NCBI GenBank assembly: GCA_022606135.1
Contig: JABYQN010000017.1
Span: 186,001 to 250,000 of the forward strand
DNA: 64,000 nt
Source: Fomes fomentarius
Lineage: Eukaryota > Basidiomycota > Agaricomycetes > Polyporales > Polyporaceae
Direction: 5' to 3'
Translations under genes and position numbers: made by a program
Notes under the pieces: model-generated
What the model was told of the DNA's origin: nothing
The model's database searches: none
Seen by the model: only the letters and a program-made list of their open reading frames with translations
Part shown: one piece after another, positions 1-9,222 of the stretch
How positions within the stretch are numbered: position 1 is the first letter of the stretch
Layout: every line of letters begins with the position of its first letter

Positions 1-2
1 GG

Positions 3-98
3 GATGCGCTTGGCGCGCTGTTCGAGGAATACGAGGTGCGCGTCGTTGGGGTCGTGGCGCTCTTCGTAGGGAGGCGGCCCAAGCCCGCGCAGTCTTGA
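3..98 (+). CDS. 3' end of SAM-dependent methyltransferase (partial)
   Basis: Only the last 31 codons and the stop are inside the window. They read in frame from base 3 and end at a TGA at 96-98. The residues line up with the C-terminus of the intact class I methyltransferase at 34346-35029: both have an ALGxxFEEYE stretch, then VVGVVALF, then a basic KPKP tail. The pseudogene at 8073-8719 is a third copy. This is therefore a paralogue whose SAM-binding part lies upstream of the window. Nothing can be said of its completeness or promoter. Confidence 0.8.
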   Translation, partial: DALGALFEEYEVRVVGVVALFVGRRPKPAQS

Positions 99-1028
99 TC
101 GCATTGTACGTTCCCGCCTAATCTACTATCACCCCGTTTGACTGATTCCTTCCCAGATGATTGTATATCACTGACATCTTGGTCGACTCGTACTTGTGTA
201 CAACGGGAACCTTTGACGAGGATGAGGACAGGGCTATAGACTCGAAAATCGACCATGTCGGCGGTTCCGAGGACGATATCGGCTCCTAGCTTGTCGAAAG
301 GCGATGGCGCCACGCGAATTGCCGATGAAGGTTTGTCTTATCGCCCTACGTGCGCGTGTCTTACAATTCCGCCCGAGGGGTTGCGCGGAACAGTGCCATC
401 ACTCCACGACGACAGCAGCACCCGATGACTCGATACATCCCGTCGACGTCCATACCTAGTCTTGGAACACGATTGCCTTACCGCGTTAATGAGGTCCAGA
501 TCAATATGCCTGCTAGCGCAGTGCCACATCCCTCAGCACACTCTCTGCACGTCGGGGTACCTTACACACTGAAGTGAGTGATTGAGCAAGTAGCCCGACA
601 CGCGATACATCAGCAATGAATTCTATAGAGGTAAAACTTGGCGCATGTTCAGGGGGTATTCTCTGATCGAGGCCGAATAAAGAAAGCATCGGGAGTGTTG
701 TATCGTCCTGCGAGATCTACACCGTATACGTACGTATTGCACCTAAGACGATGTTTATCACTGTTTTCTCCCTTACGATATGAACACGGTTCTAGTGCAA
801 GTAGCCTGTCTGTTGCAAAACCTATTCCACTACTCATTTTCGGGATAGCGGGACAAAGGAGCAGGAGCACACGTCCGGCGGCTCGAAAGATATCATACAC
901 GTTTCGAACGCACTATTCTGTGTAGACTGCGCAGATATCCAGACCAGGGTCACGAAGTGTCTGCTACTCTGCTAGTGTAAGAGACGTGGACATAGAGTGC
1001 ATGCTATGTCAGATACACCCCATGTATA
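99..1028. other. Intergenic, no gene recognised
   Basis: Only short frames without recognisable domains are present. The stretch holds the 3' flanks of the methyltransferase on the left and of the minus-strand F-box gene on the right, so the two genes converge here. I saw no repeat or RNA gene. Confidence 0.5.
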
Positions 1029-2594
1029 TCAGGTGATTTGCGTACCGGGCACCATATTGAAATCATCAATCCGATGGACCTGCTCATAGATCGTCCTCGA
1101 TGGCACGGCATCCGGGAACAATTCCCAAATGCTCGATCGCATGACTTTTGGCATGGCATACGGGAACATTTGGGAGACGAGGACTCGAAAAGCGGGGTCA
1201 ATCTCATCTCCCTTTGTAATGATTCGGAATCTAACGGTCTCCAGAGTGGGAGCCAAGGAAAACAGCGCCCTGAAAAACCAGTCACCGAACGGGATAAACC
1301 TCAACGACAGTCCGAAGTACGTAGGTAGGCAGAAGGTAGCTTGAAGTGTGAGCGTCCGGAGTTTGGGAAGCAGTCGGATCGCGTTGACGCGTCGCAACTA
1401 AACATCGGGTCCCGGTTAGAATCGTGCATGTGCACCAAGTGAAACAACGACACGTACCAGCAAGTGCGGCATGCCCTTGCCGACGCTCTCACCATCGAAT
1501 TGAACGGTGAGGCTTAGCTCCTCGAGATCCCGGAGTCCATGTGCGGCTTGTTGGAAGAACGTCTCGAAGGTCCGGAGGTACCCTGCATGCAAGGACAGCT
1601 CTAACACAACGGGCTGCGCATACTCCATAGTTTCGGGGAGCCACAGCAGGCACCATGTCGTATCGATGAACTTGAGAGAACGGATATGACAAGGCAGTCC
1701 GAGGATGTAGAGTTCCGCCACACAGCTTAGACACGCTGCTTCTAGACGGGGCCAACACTGATTCACAAGGGCATGCATATTCCTTTCACGTGTATCGCGG
1801 AACCAAGCTTCCTCGGTGCTGCTGACCATTCCATCCAATCCTTGGAGGGACACGATGAAGACAGAAAGCTCCGATACGTTGGGATACGTCTTGACCCATT
1901 CGTCCGGCCTCAAGTCTTCCATGTCGTATATGCTAAAGCTCTTGAGGTTGGGGTATATCGGATAACCGGGACGGTACTCAATACCACCCCAGGACATGCA
2001 CTGCAGTCGGATGAGGGTGTTCTGCGCGCCCCGCAGCAGGGCAGTAGGATGCATCCTCGCGTACAAATCTGCCTCGTCCCAGTCATCCCAGTCGTCATCC
2101 CCGCTGGACCATATGAGTTCAGCAGTAACAAGGGGCCACTGTACGCTCTCGAGAAGCAGGCATGTGTGATTTGCCGCACCACAGATCTTGAGATGCCTGA
2201 CGTTTTCGAGCGAAGCGAGGGCGGCGCCCAAGCCCGGATAGGCGTTGAGAAGCTGTTCTGCATTTCTGAACTTGAGCTGTTCGAGATTCGGTGCTTGTCT
2301 GATCCCCTCTATGATCCCCTCTACCAGTAGCGCGTCGAAGCGCGATTCTACGCTTTCGAAGATGAGACCGCGTAGATATTGCCAGCGTCGTCTGTCTGCC
2401 GACATGAATTGCAGGAACGACCAGTCACGGTCCGACTCTTGGCCAAGATATACCGGCTCAGCGAGGAGTACACGCACGCAGTCCTGGTGGAGCGCGCCGC
2501 AGCACAGCATGAGGGACAGGACAGTATTCCTTTCTGCATGTTCGACAACAGCCCTCATGACATCGTGGTTTAAGACGGGGGGCGCATGCGACAT
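1029..2594 (-). CDS. F-box/LRR-like protein
   Basis: The model is complement(join(1029..1397,1458..2594)), about 501 aa. Exon 1 carries an N-terminal F-box-like helix pair (residues about 5-50, LNHDVMRAVVEHAERNTVLS then LCCGALHQDCVRVLLAEP) followed by irregular leucine-rich segments. The single 60 bp intron has a GTACGTG donor and a TTTAG acceptor, lies in phase 0, and joins two frames that both read as LRR-like sequence. F-box proteins are usually substrate receptors of SCF ubiquitin ligases; this role is inferred from fold only. The gene is the intact member of a tandem pair with the truncated copy at 3041-3826, on the same strand. A decayed third copy lies at 42585-42911. Part of exon 2 also has an open frame on the opposite strand, which is a shadow. 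Confidence 0.75.
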
Positions 2595-3040
2595 GACGCT
2601 GATGGGTTCGGAGAATATCAGAGCTCACTCGTTGGGGGTCTAGAAGGTATCGTACATGATGTAACCTTCTCAATTGTCTTGAAGATTGTTCGCCACTGGC
2701 AGGAGGTGAACACTGAAAAGATCGTGCCACTCTTTCGCTTGGTCGCTTTAAAGCTGTTTTGACAGAGTTCAGCTAGGTCGCCTCGGTCAGTGCGTTGAAT
2801 AGCGACAAAAACTATTACGTACCCAGCTGGTCCCACTTGAGCTCAACGGATGTCGCGATGACTTGAAGACGGAGAGTCAATATTATTATCTGATCGATGA
2901 TCGCAGTAATCGGGCGTCTGATCCTGATAACTCAACTTGAACAAAACGTTTTTGTGTATATATGTAACGTCCCTTATCAAATTCTCAATCCTCTCAAACC
3001 TTGTACTTGAAATGCATCCACTGTCTGGCGGTGACCCGTC
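2595..3040. other. Intergenic between tandem F-box paralogues
   Basis: No coding frame stands out. The AT-richer part near 2880-2990 is followed by the truncated end of the paralogue. The C-terminal half missing from that paralogue is not recognisable here. Confidence 0.45.
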
Positions 3041-3826
3041 TTAGATGCATCCGCCCGCCTGAGGCTGCTCAGTGTCGAGGACAGAAAGCTGGGATACGTT
3101 GGGATACGTCTTGGCCCATTCTTCTGTCTTCATCGGGTAGATGTCGATCAGGCTGAGGCTCTTGACGCTGGGGTATGTCGGATTACCAAAGCGGTATTCA
3201 CAATGCCAGGACTGGCACTCCAGTTGTACGAGGGTGTTCTGCGCGCCCCGCAGCAGGGCAGCGGGATGCATCCTTGCGTCCAAGTCTGGCTCATCCCAGT
3301 CGCCCCAAGACTCGTCGGCGAATGCGAGTTTAGCAGTGACAAGGGGCCACTGCACGCTCTCGAGGAAGAGACATGTGTGTTTTGCGGCCTCGCAGATCGT
3401 GAGATGCTTGACGTTCTTGAGCGACGCGAGGGCGGCACGCAAGTCTGAACAGTCGCTGAGAAGGTCCTCTGGATTTCTGAGCTCGAGATAGTCGATGTTC
3501 GGCGCTTGTTTGATCCCTTCTACTAAGAGCTCCTCGTGCTTACAATAGAGCGTAGGGTGCCCAAAGATGAGCCCGCGGAGAGATTGCCAGCGACGTGTGT
3601 CCGCTGACATGAATTCCAGGAAAGACGAGATGGCACGGAGCTTCTTCTCGTCCTCCCAGTACGGCATGGGCGGGTCCAGACATACCGGCTCTGCGAGGAG
3701 CACACGCACGCCGTCCTCGTAGAGCGCGCGGCAGCAAAGCATGATCGATAGGACCGTCTTTGTTTCTGCATGCCCGACCACAACGCTCAGGATATCGCGG
3801 TTCAGCGAGGGCGGTGGATGCGACAT
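3041..3826 (-). pseudogene. Truncated F-box/LRR paralogue
   Basis: An uninterrupted frame of 261 aa aligns along its whole length with the first half of the neighbouring gene at 1029-2594. Shared blocks are the MSH.PP start, LCC.AL, RVLLAEP, FMSAD.RRWQ.LRGLIF, LESVQWPLVTA and ALLRGAQNTL. Homology stops shortly after a TYPNVS.LSV segment. The frame then ends in a stop, so about 240 C-terminal residues and the equivalent of exon 2 are absent. It may still be transcribed, and could give an F-box protein without most of its recognition region. I call it a truncated duplicate because the break falls inside a region that is continuous in the sister copy. Confidence 0.7.
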
Positions 3827-4472
3827 AACACTGATGAGCGGAGAGTATATTAGAGCTCATACGTTTGGTGTCTAGAAGAATTCATACCTGATGCAATGCC
3901 GAACCTGAAGGTTGAATCACCGCTGGCAGAAGTTGAGAAAGTCGTAAATCGCTTATTTCGACGAATTTCAGCTAGGTGGCCTCGGCTATAGTATAGCAGC
4001 AGCACAATGTATTACGTACCCTGGCCCAAAGCTCCACGAATGTTGCGAATACTTCAGTTCCCGGAAGACCGCGTGTGGTGGTTGATTCAACGATTGGCTT
4101 CACCGGAAAATGGGGCAGGGCGTCCAGGCCATGTGCGGAGCACGTTTCGCGCGCGTGGGATCCGAGCTTGCTGTGAAAATAGGAAGTTCTCACTGCCAGA
4201 TATCACTTCCCAGTCAAATGCCAGTCACCCACGGCTGAATGAAAGATGTCGAGAATACACATGATGTACTCATCTGATCGCAACAGTTTGACGTGAGCAA
4301 AGCGTTAGCTACTGCCAAGTGGTATGCGAGCGTGTGTGCGTGTAGGTTACATGGTACATATGCAGGAGTCCAGCCAGCCAGAATTTGTCAAGTTATGGGT
4401 CTTGAATAGCCACCGCTGCCATCGACGTGCACTGATGCGGTACTGGCATCAAGCCATGCATCGATCCTTCAT
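3827..4472. other. Intergenic, no gene recognised
   Basis: This lies between the presumed promoter of the truncated F-box copy and the 3' end of the DUF6534 gene. Frames here are short and show no domain. Confidence 0.45.
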
Positions 4473-6731
4473 TCAGATCGTGTAGGTCTCCTTCCCGTCC
4501 AGGCGTGGCACTGCAAGCACATTGATAGCCTGCTTGTCCGGTTTGTTTATGCCGTTCCTGTCGCTCCCACTCATACCTCCGGCTCCCGCAGTGCTTGAGT
4601 CAAGCGAGAATGCGTTGGACGGAGTTGCGAAGCTGATGTGGGTGTCCGTGCGTCTCGGCTGAAGTCGTCGGATGAGCAAGGTGCAAATTCCGACTAGGCA
4701 GAGGAGCGATGCAACAGACACGCACCTGTGGGGAGGCGTCCCACGTCTCTAAGGTGGTGTGCGGTCGCTGATTGCCACCTTGAGGGTCGTCGGAACTGAT
4801 CTCGAATCCCTCAAGTAGCCGGTTTGAGAGGGATCGCCGGGAGTTAAGCCTACCAATTCAGCACAGTGTGCATCAGCGACGATTCCGGTGAGGATAGGAG
4901 ATAGTGGTCCACGGGAGGATGACAGACATACACAGCGAGGACAGAGTTGGCGTAGAGCTTTGCACCAACTATGCTGATACCGATGTAGATGAAGTTGCCC
5001 GGAAGGATGATAGCCTGACGAGCCCCAAAGACAGAGTGAGTGGGCGGCCGTGAATATTTGGATCCTGGGGAGCGAACACTCACGAAGATAAAGCCAAGTA
5101 GCCCGATGATGCTCGTAAACAGACCTGATAGAAACATGAGTGTGAGGAGGCGATGACTGCTCTTACTATGCGCACCTGTGTTGATTGTGTATATGACGAG
5201 GACCTCAATGGTCGAGTCCGTTCTAAAAGATATGAGCCGGAGAATGAGAGCGCACTCTGACGGAATAACTCACCGCGAGAACCCTGTGCGACTACGCAGC
5301 AAGACTGTGATGAGCGTACCAGTCAAGAGAAGATCGACGAGCACAACACAGCCGAAAAGCGCGGAGGCCATCCACTGCAGCCCACACGGGTCATCAGCAT
5401 GCATCCACATAGACGTGAAGACATCAAGTACGACGGCGACGTACGCTAACATGTCGGAAGTCCTGTATACTCAGAATAAAGCTGTACGTATACGTGCGCC
5501 ACCTTCCAGTGAGCAGGGCACGTTCGCGGAGTAACATAGGGCGCAGGAGACCGACCTTTCCACAGACGCAGCTGTGCAATCAGATCAGCTTCGTTCACAC
5601 TTTCGCCAGCGAGACAAAGCACGCACAGATAGTGAAACCTGCGTGCACAGCCCACAATGAGTGCAATGCTGCCGAAGTCTGCAAGTATGATAGCTTACCA
5701 AGAATGACTAGCATGATGAGACCCTAGAAGTGGTATGAGTACTGGGTGATGTACGTTTTCAATATTGGGAACTGACCGCAACCGCGACGAGATAGCGGTA
5801 CTGTGGCCCGACTGCGCCACTGTGAGCTCAAGCAACCTACCCAAAAGGCAAGAGACGCGTACCGTACCACACCCGCCGAGCATAAAAGCTGTAAGTTGTA
5901 TTCTAGTGTGAGCAATAGCGTGGGACTGGAAGTGGGAGATCGCACATCTGACAGACCACTATCGTTATTCCCTACAATGGCAAAGATAGGAACATTGAGA
6001 CATGGAACGGGGAGGGCAAAATGTGGCAACACGTTGTGAGCGGAACGCACCGTGATTGGGGTCAACAGCTGCGAAGGTGAAAAATCAGCAACAACCTGAG
6101 GAAATCGAAGCTCCTCTCGCTTACTTGTGTAGTCCTAACCATAACCAAGACCAGTCAGTCGAGCCTTACTCTGCCCTGGTTATTGGATCACTAACTAATG
6201 GCCGATCAAGAGCGTCTTAGGATGGAAATAATTGGTGATGAGACGGTAGTAGCTAGTCGTGAGATTGTCAGCCGACGATCGTCCGAAATAATGAGTTGTA
6301 CATACCACGCAGCGATGACGAGCATCGTGTGAAGCGTTTCGAGGGACCTGATAATAAGAGTGAAATGAGATTATTCATCAGCTATCTGCATTGATAGTGT
6401 GAACATGCATGGTAAAAGACAACTTACACTATTATGGTCACCTTAACAGTATGTCAGCGTCGACGTTCGCAAACTGGGACTTGGACGTAGGCAAGAGCAC
6501 ACTCACAAGACATTTGAGGAACAGAACGTCCGATTGGTACATTCTGAAGTATCTGTAAGTCTGGTGCAGCGTCAAGCCGTACAGCCTGGAAGACTTCTGC
6601 GTCAGATCATCTCGACACCAGGAGAAAGCACAAATAATTACGCACATGAACCCGAACACCGCACCCAAGAACAGCGCGCCGTACGTGTTGTCCAGCGCAG
6701 GGATTGGCAGGATCGCGGCGGCGTTTGACAT
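4473..6731 (-). CDS. DUF6534-type multipass membrane protein, possibly damaged
   Basis: This is a member of the fungal membrane-protein family annotated DUF6534. It starts at 6731 (residues ALDNTYGALFLG, then a hydrophobic segment) and ends at a TGA at 4473. Resolved 5' exons are 6731-6646, 6585-6507, 6441-6428 (14 nt), 6347-6306 and 6252-6196; they give the family's LYG.TLHQTYRYF and ETLHTMLVIAAW motifs. Middle exons (about 5700-6180) could not be joined. Later exons are clear: one ending in the family motif LLRSRTGF (donor near 5274), 5222-5176 (TDSTIEVLVIYTINT), the exon with AIILPGNFIYIG and AKLYANSVLA (about 4930-5040), and the hydrophilic tail. Exon 5 ends in TA at a splice donor where the paralogue at 30725-33054 has TG, completing a Trp codon. 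If the next exon starts with G, as in the paralogue, this gives a stop. Function of the family is unknown. Confidence 0.65.
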
Positions 6732-8072
6732 TTCTGCGATAGCCTCAGTCACGGTGTCGGATGCACGGGGGTGATACATGTCACTTGAGGACTTGTACTT
6801 TTGAACCGGAGGGTTGAAGCTTGAAAGTGAAAAGAAAGTACGGGATTGAGCCGATTGTTGCTGCCACGGAGATGCCTGCGTTTGGAGGCTATTATAGAGA
6901 AGGCTTTGGAGATCACGATCGAGTGCGTTTCGCAGTATCAATACCCACGTACACATTGTCCGTCACCCGAGGTCCGAAACCCAACTATCAACTTGGCATC
7001 TGCTGATATGTCTATGAGATATGGAAATCGAAGTCAGTGGAAGCGCAGAATACCGTCTAGGCAGTGCACGTATCAGTGAAATGTGACAGCATCATTGCAC
7101 TCATGGCAGGATGAGCGTTTATCGACATCCGTCACGCATCATCATCCACATCTGCTCTTCCGCCGAGAGTGTGATCTGGGGGCACGACGGGGAAGGAACC
7201 ATATACACCTTGTTAAGGCCTTGAAACAGAGCATCAATGCAGCTGGCTTCTTTGCCCCTGAACTTGAGCTTGAGCTTGAGGCTCAGGTTCCATCTGTCAC
7301 TCTGCAAGCGGAGGCGGCGGCTGCTCAGCCGGCCTCTATCAGAGCGGCACTGGTAGGCTGTAATGATGCGGTGTGCCCCTCAAGCTCAAGCTCCAGTGCC
7401 ATCACAAGAACCACCTTAGAAAGCGCGCGATCTCCATTCGAGTAGTGAAGCTGCGCTGGGACGATAAGTGCCATGCTACCTATGTCGGATAGCCATGGGG
7501 TCCATTCAGAATCGCGTTCGCGTCGTATGGCTAGAGCGGCCATGATGCCTTATGCTGCTACCACCTCGAACTACCGTGTGATGTATCACCCACCTCGGCG
7601 TCGATCACTCATGTTCGTGCTGGTCACGCATATAATCAACTTGATCATTGTTTGGCTTCAAACTCGAGATGGACGTGTCGAGTTCTCGCTCCCTTCGCTG
7701 TTGACGTATATGCGTGGTGGAATGTTACAAATTCCGCCGCATTGACGAGAGGGCTGGAGACGCTATGCGGTATGCGAGGTGAGCAGCTTGGGATGATAGA
7801 ACATTAAGGTAGAGCTTCAAACACAGCGGTGCTCATCAGCCAGAGTCTCGGACACCACTGTTCTGAACAGAAGACTTAGTCTCAGCCAGTTGTTTCGATT
7901 CTTCGGCTGCTTCTCGCAGGCAGTTACATCGTATGGCTGCAAGATGATAAGTCCAGCTCGTCAAGACGCAACGTGCCAAGCTGAGTGTATACTACCTTCC
8001 GTTGGTGACGGAAGTCAAGGTAAGGTAGGATCATGAGAAACACGCCTAAGCACCAGAGAGACGTACCAGTAG
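6732..8072. other. Intergenic, no gene recognised
   Basis: About 1.3 kb lies between the start of the DUF6534 gene and the methyltransferase pseudogene. A short CTTGAG-type simple repeat sits near 7260-7285, with an imperfect echo near 7380-7395. No frame has recognisable domains or splice-consistent partners. Confidence 0.45.
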
Positions 8073-8719
8073 CTATGTCTGCACGGGCTTGGGAGTTCGA
8101 CCGACAAACAACGTGAGAATACCTGCGCCTCAAATTCCCGAACGACAACATCATCAAGCGCGGCCCTCAACCCTTCTTCATAGTTCACCGTGTTCCCAAA
8201 GATGCCCGTTCTTGTTGTACAGCCCCATCCGCCGCTTCCCTAGCCACTTGTGCCGTACACCCTGCACAAGGACCACCGACTCATACACAACGCCTTCAGG
8301 CGCAGGCGCGAGCGCAGGAACAATGATGCGGAACACCTCCGTCGCTTTCTTGTGAAGCGCACCAGGCAGACAGTGGAAGACGTAAAGAAGCGAGACAGAG
8401 TCGTACCTGCGGCGCGTCCCCTCCGGCAGAGGAGATTATGTTATGCTCGAGTATTTCAACCTCACCCTGGCAGCCCGCCTTCGTGAGCCGCTCCTTGGCG
8501 AGCGTGTTGGGGTTGAGGTCGAGGAGTGTGACGTGTTCGCGAGCGGGGCGATGAGTGCGGCGCGGGAGTAGCCTATGCCGACGCCGACCTCGAGGTGGGT
8601 GGCCCCAACGAGGGTTTCTGGTAGGACGACCGCGCCTGCGCATGTGTCGGTGTTTGTGATGACGAGGACGATGAGGTCGTAGAGGCGGAGGTGTCGTGCA
8701 CGAACGCCAACGCCTCCAC
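8073..8719 (-). pseudogene. SAM-dependent methyltransferase pseudogene
   Basis: The minus strand aligns end to end with the intact gene at 34346-35029. Matching blocks are RLYD.IVL, HLE.GVG.G (SAM-binding loop), the LDLNPNTLA.ERLTKAG segment, LAP.GVVY, a WLG.R..LYNK stretch, and a final codon run ending in TAG at 8075-8073. The blocks fall in three different frames, so several indels are present. The start codon position reads GTG instead of ATG (8719-8717). The copy is about 647 bp against 684 bp for the intact gene. Its 5' flank is interrupted about 110 bp upstream by the nested transposon, so it also lost its promoter context. No function is expected. Confidence 0.85.
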
Positions 8720-8831
8720 TCTTAGCTAGGATGAGACAGGCGTCGCGGATGAGGACATGGCGGCCAGGGACAATTGAAATACATCCAAAGAAGCAGGAGG
8801 AGACTAGTGATGATTGGCGCTTATTTGACGG

Positions 8832-8839
8832 TTCGACGC
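8832..8839. repeat. 8 bp target-site duplication, left (hAT-like element)
   Basis: The sequence TTCGACGC occurs here and again at 18713-18720, directly outside the two inverted ends of the hAT-like element. An 8 bp duplication is the hallmark of hAT-superfamily insertion. Confidence 0.85.
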
Positions 8840-8882
8840 TAGTGTATAGGGCAGAATTGTTTTGGGCAATTCTGCCGGCAGA

Positions 8883-8887
8883 TATGG
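8883..8887. repeat. 5 bp target-site duplication, left (Gypsy)
   Basis: TATGG stands immediately before the LTR that begins at 8888 and again immediately after the LTR that ends at 18242 (18243-18247). This fixes the outer borders of the retroelement. Confidence 0.9.
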
Positions 8888-9188
8888 TGCCACGTTCGCG
8901 AGTCGCTTGCGACTCGGTGACGGGCACGAGAGAGAGGTTCGAGCTTGGAGTGACAGGGCTAATGTCTGTCGATTGCTGGAACACTGGGGGCATCGCCCTA
9001 CAAGCTGTAGTACTTATATACTATCGCAATGGTCACGAGATCAAAAAGGTCGGAAAGGAGCGGAAGGAGGAGTAGAACTCGGAACAAGGGGATGAAGGAG
9101 AGACGAAGAAGTGATGGGAAAGGGTATCCTAAACGAGAGTGGGACGGATAAGGAATGTTGAGCGCCGGGATAGGCGCGAGCCGTTACA
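8888..9188 (-). repeat. 3' LTR (301 bp)
   Basis: A direct repeat of 17942-18242. On the plus strand it begins TGCCACG and ends CCGTTACA. Relative to the coding strand this is the downstream LTR. It contains the same internal palindrome (CGAGTCGC-TT-GCGACTCG at 8899-8916) and the same TATA-like motif as its partner. Confidence 0.95.
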
Positions 9189-9198
9189 TACGCCCTCC
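9189..9198 (-). other. Candidate polypurine tract
   Basis: Directly inside the 3' LTR the minus strand reads GGAGGGCGTA up to the LTR edge. This is a short purine-rich run where the plus-strand primer of an LTR element is expected. It is weak in length. Confidence 0.45.
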
Positions 9199-9219
9199 GA
9201 CTATCGTACCACGATAGTC
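9199..9219. repeat. Perfect hairpin between stop codon and 3' LTR
   Basis: GACTATCGT and ACGATAGTC form a perfect 9 bp inverted repeat around a 3 nt loop. It abuts the candidate polypurine tract and sits 3 bases past the Gag-Pol stop codon (9223-9225). Confidence 0.8.
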
Positions 9220-9222
9220 AAT

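Noticed and set aside
1773..2330. 185-aa plus-strand frame across the F-box gene
   Set aside because: It lies antisense within exon 1 of the 1029-2594 gene. The minus-strand frame is the one with paralogues, so this is a shadow.
7255..7400. CTTGAG simple repeat as a satellite or regulatory array
   Set aside because: Only a few short, imperfect units. It looks like ordinary low-complexity sequence.
8961..9075. Short frames within the LTRs on the plus strand
   Set aside because: They are identical in both LTRs because the LTRs are identical, and they run antisense to the element. No sign of selection for coding.
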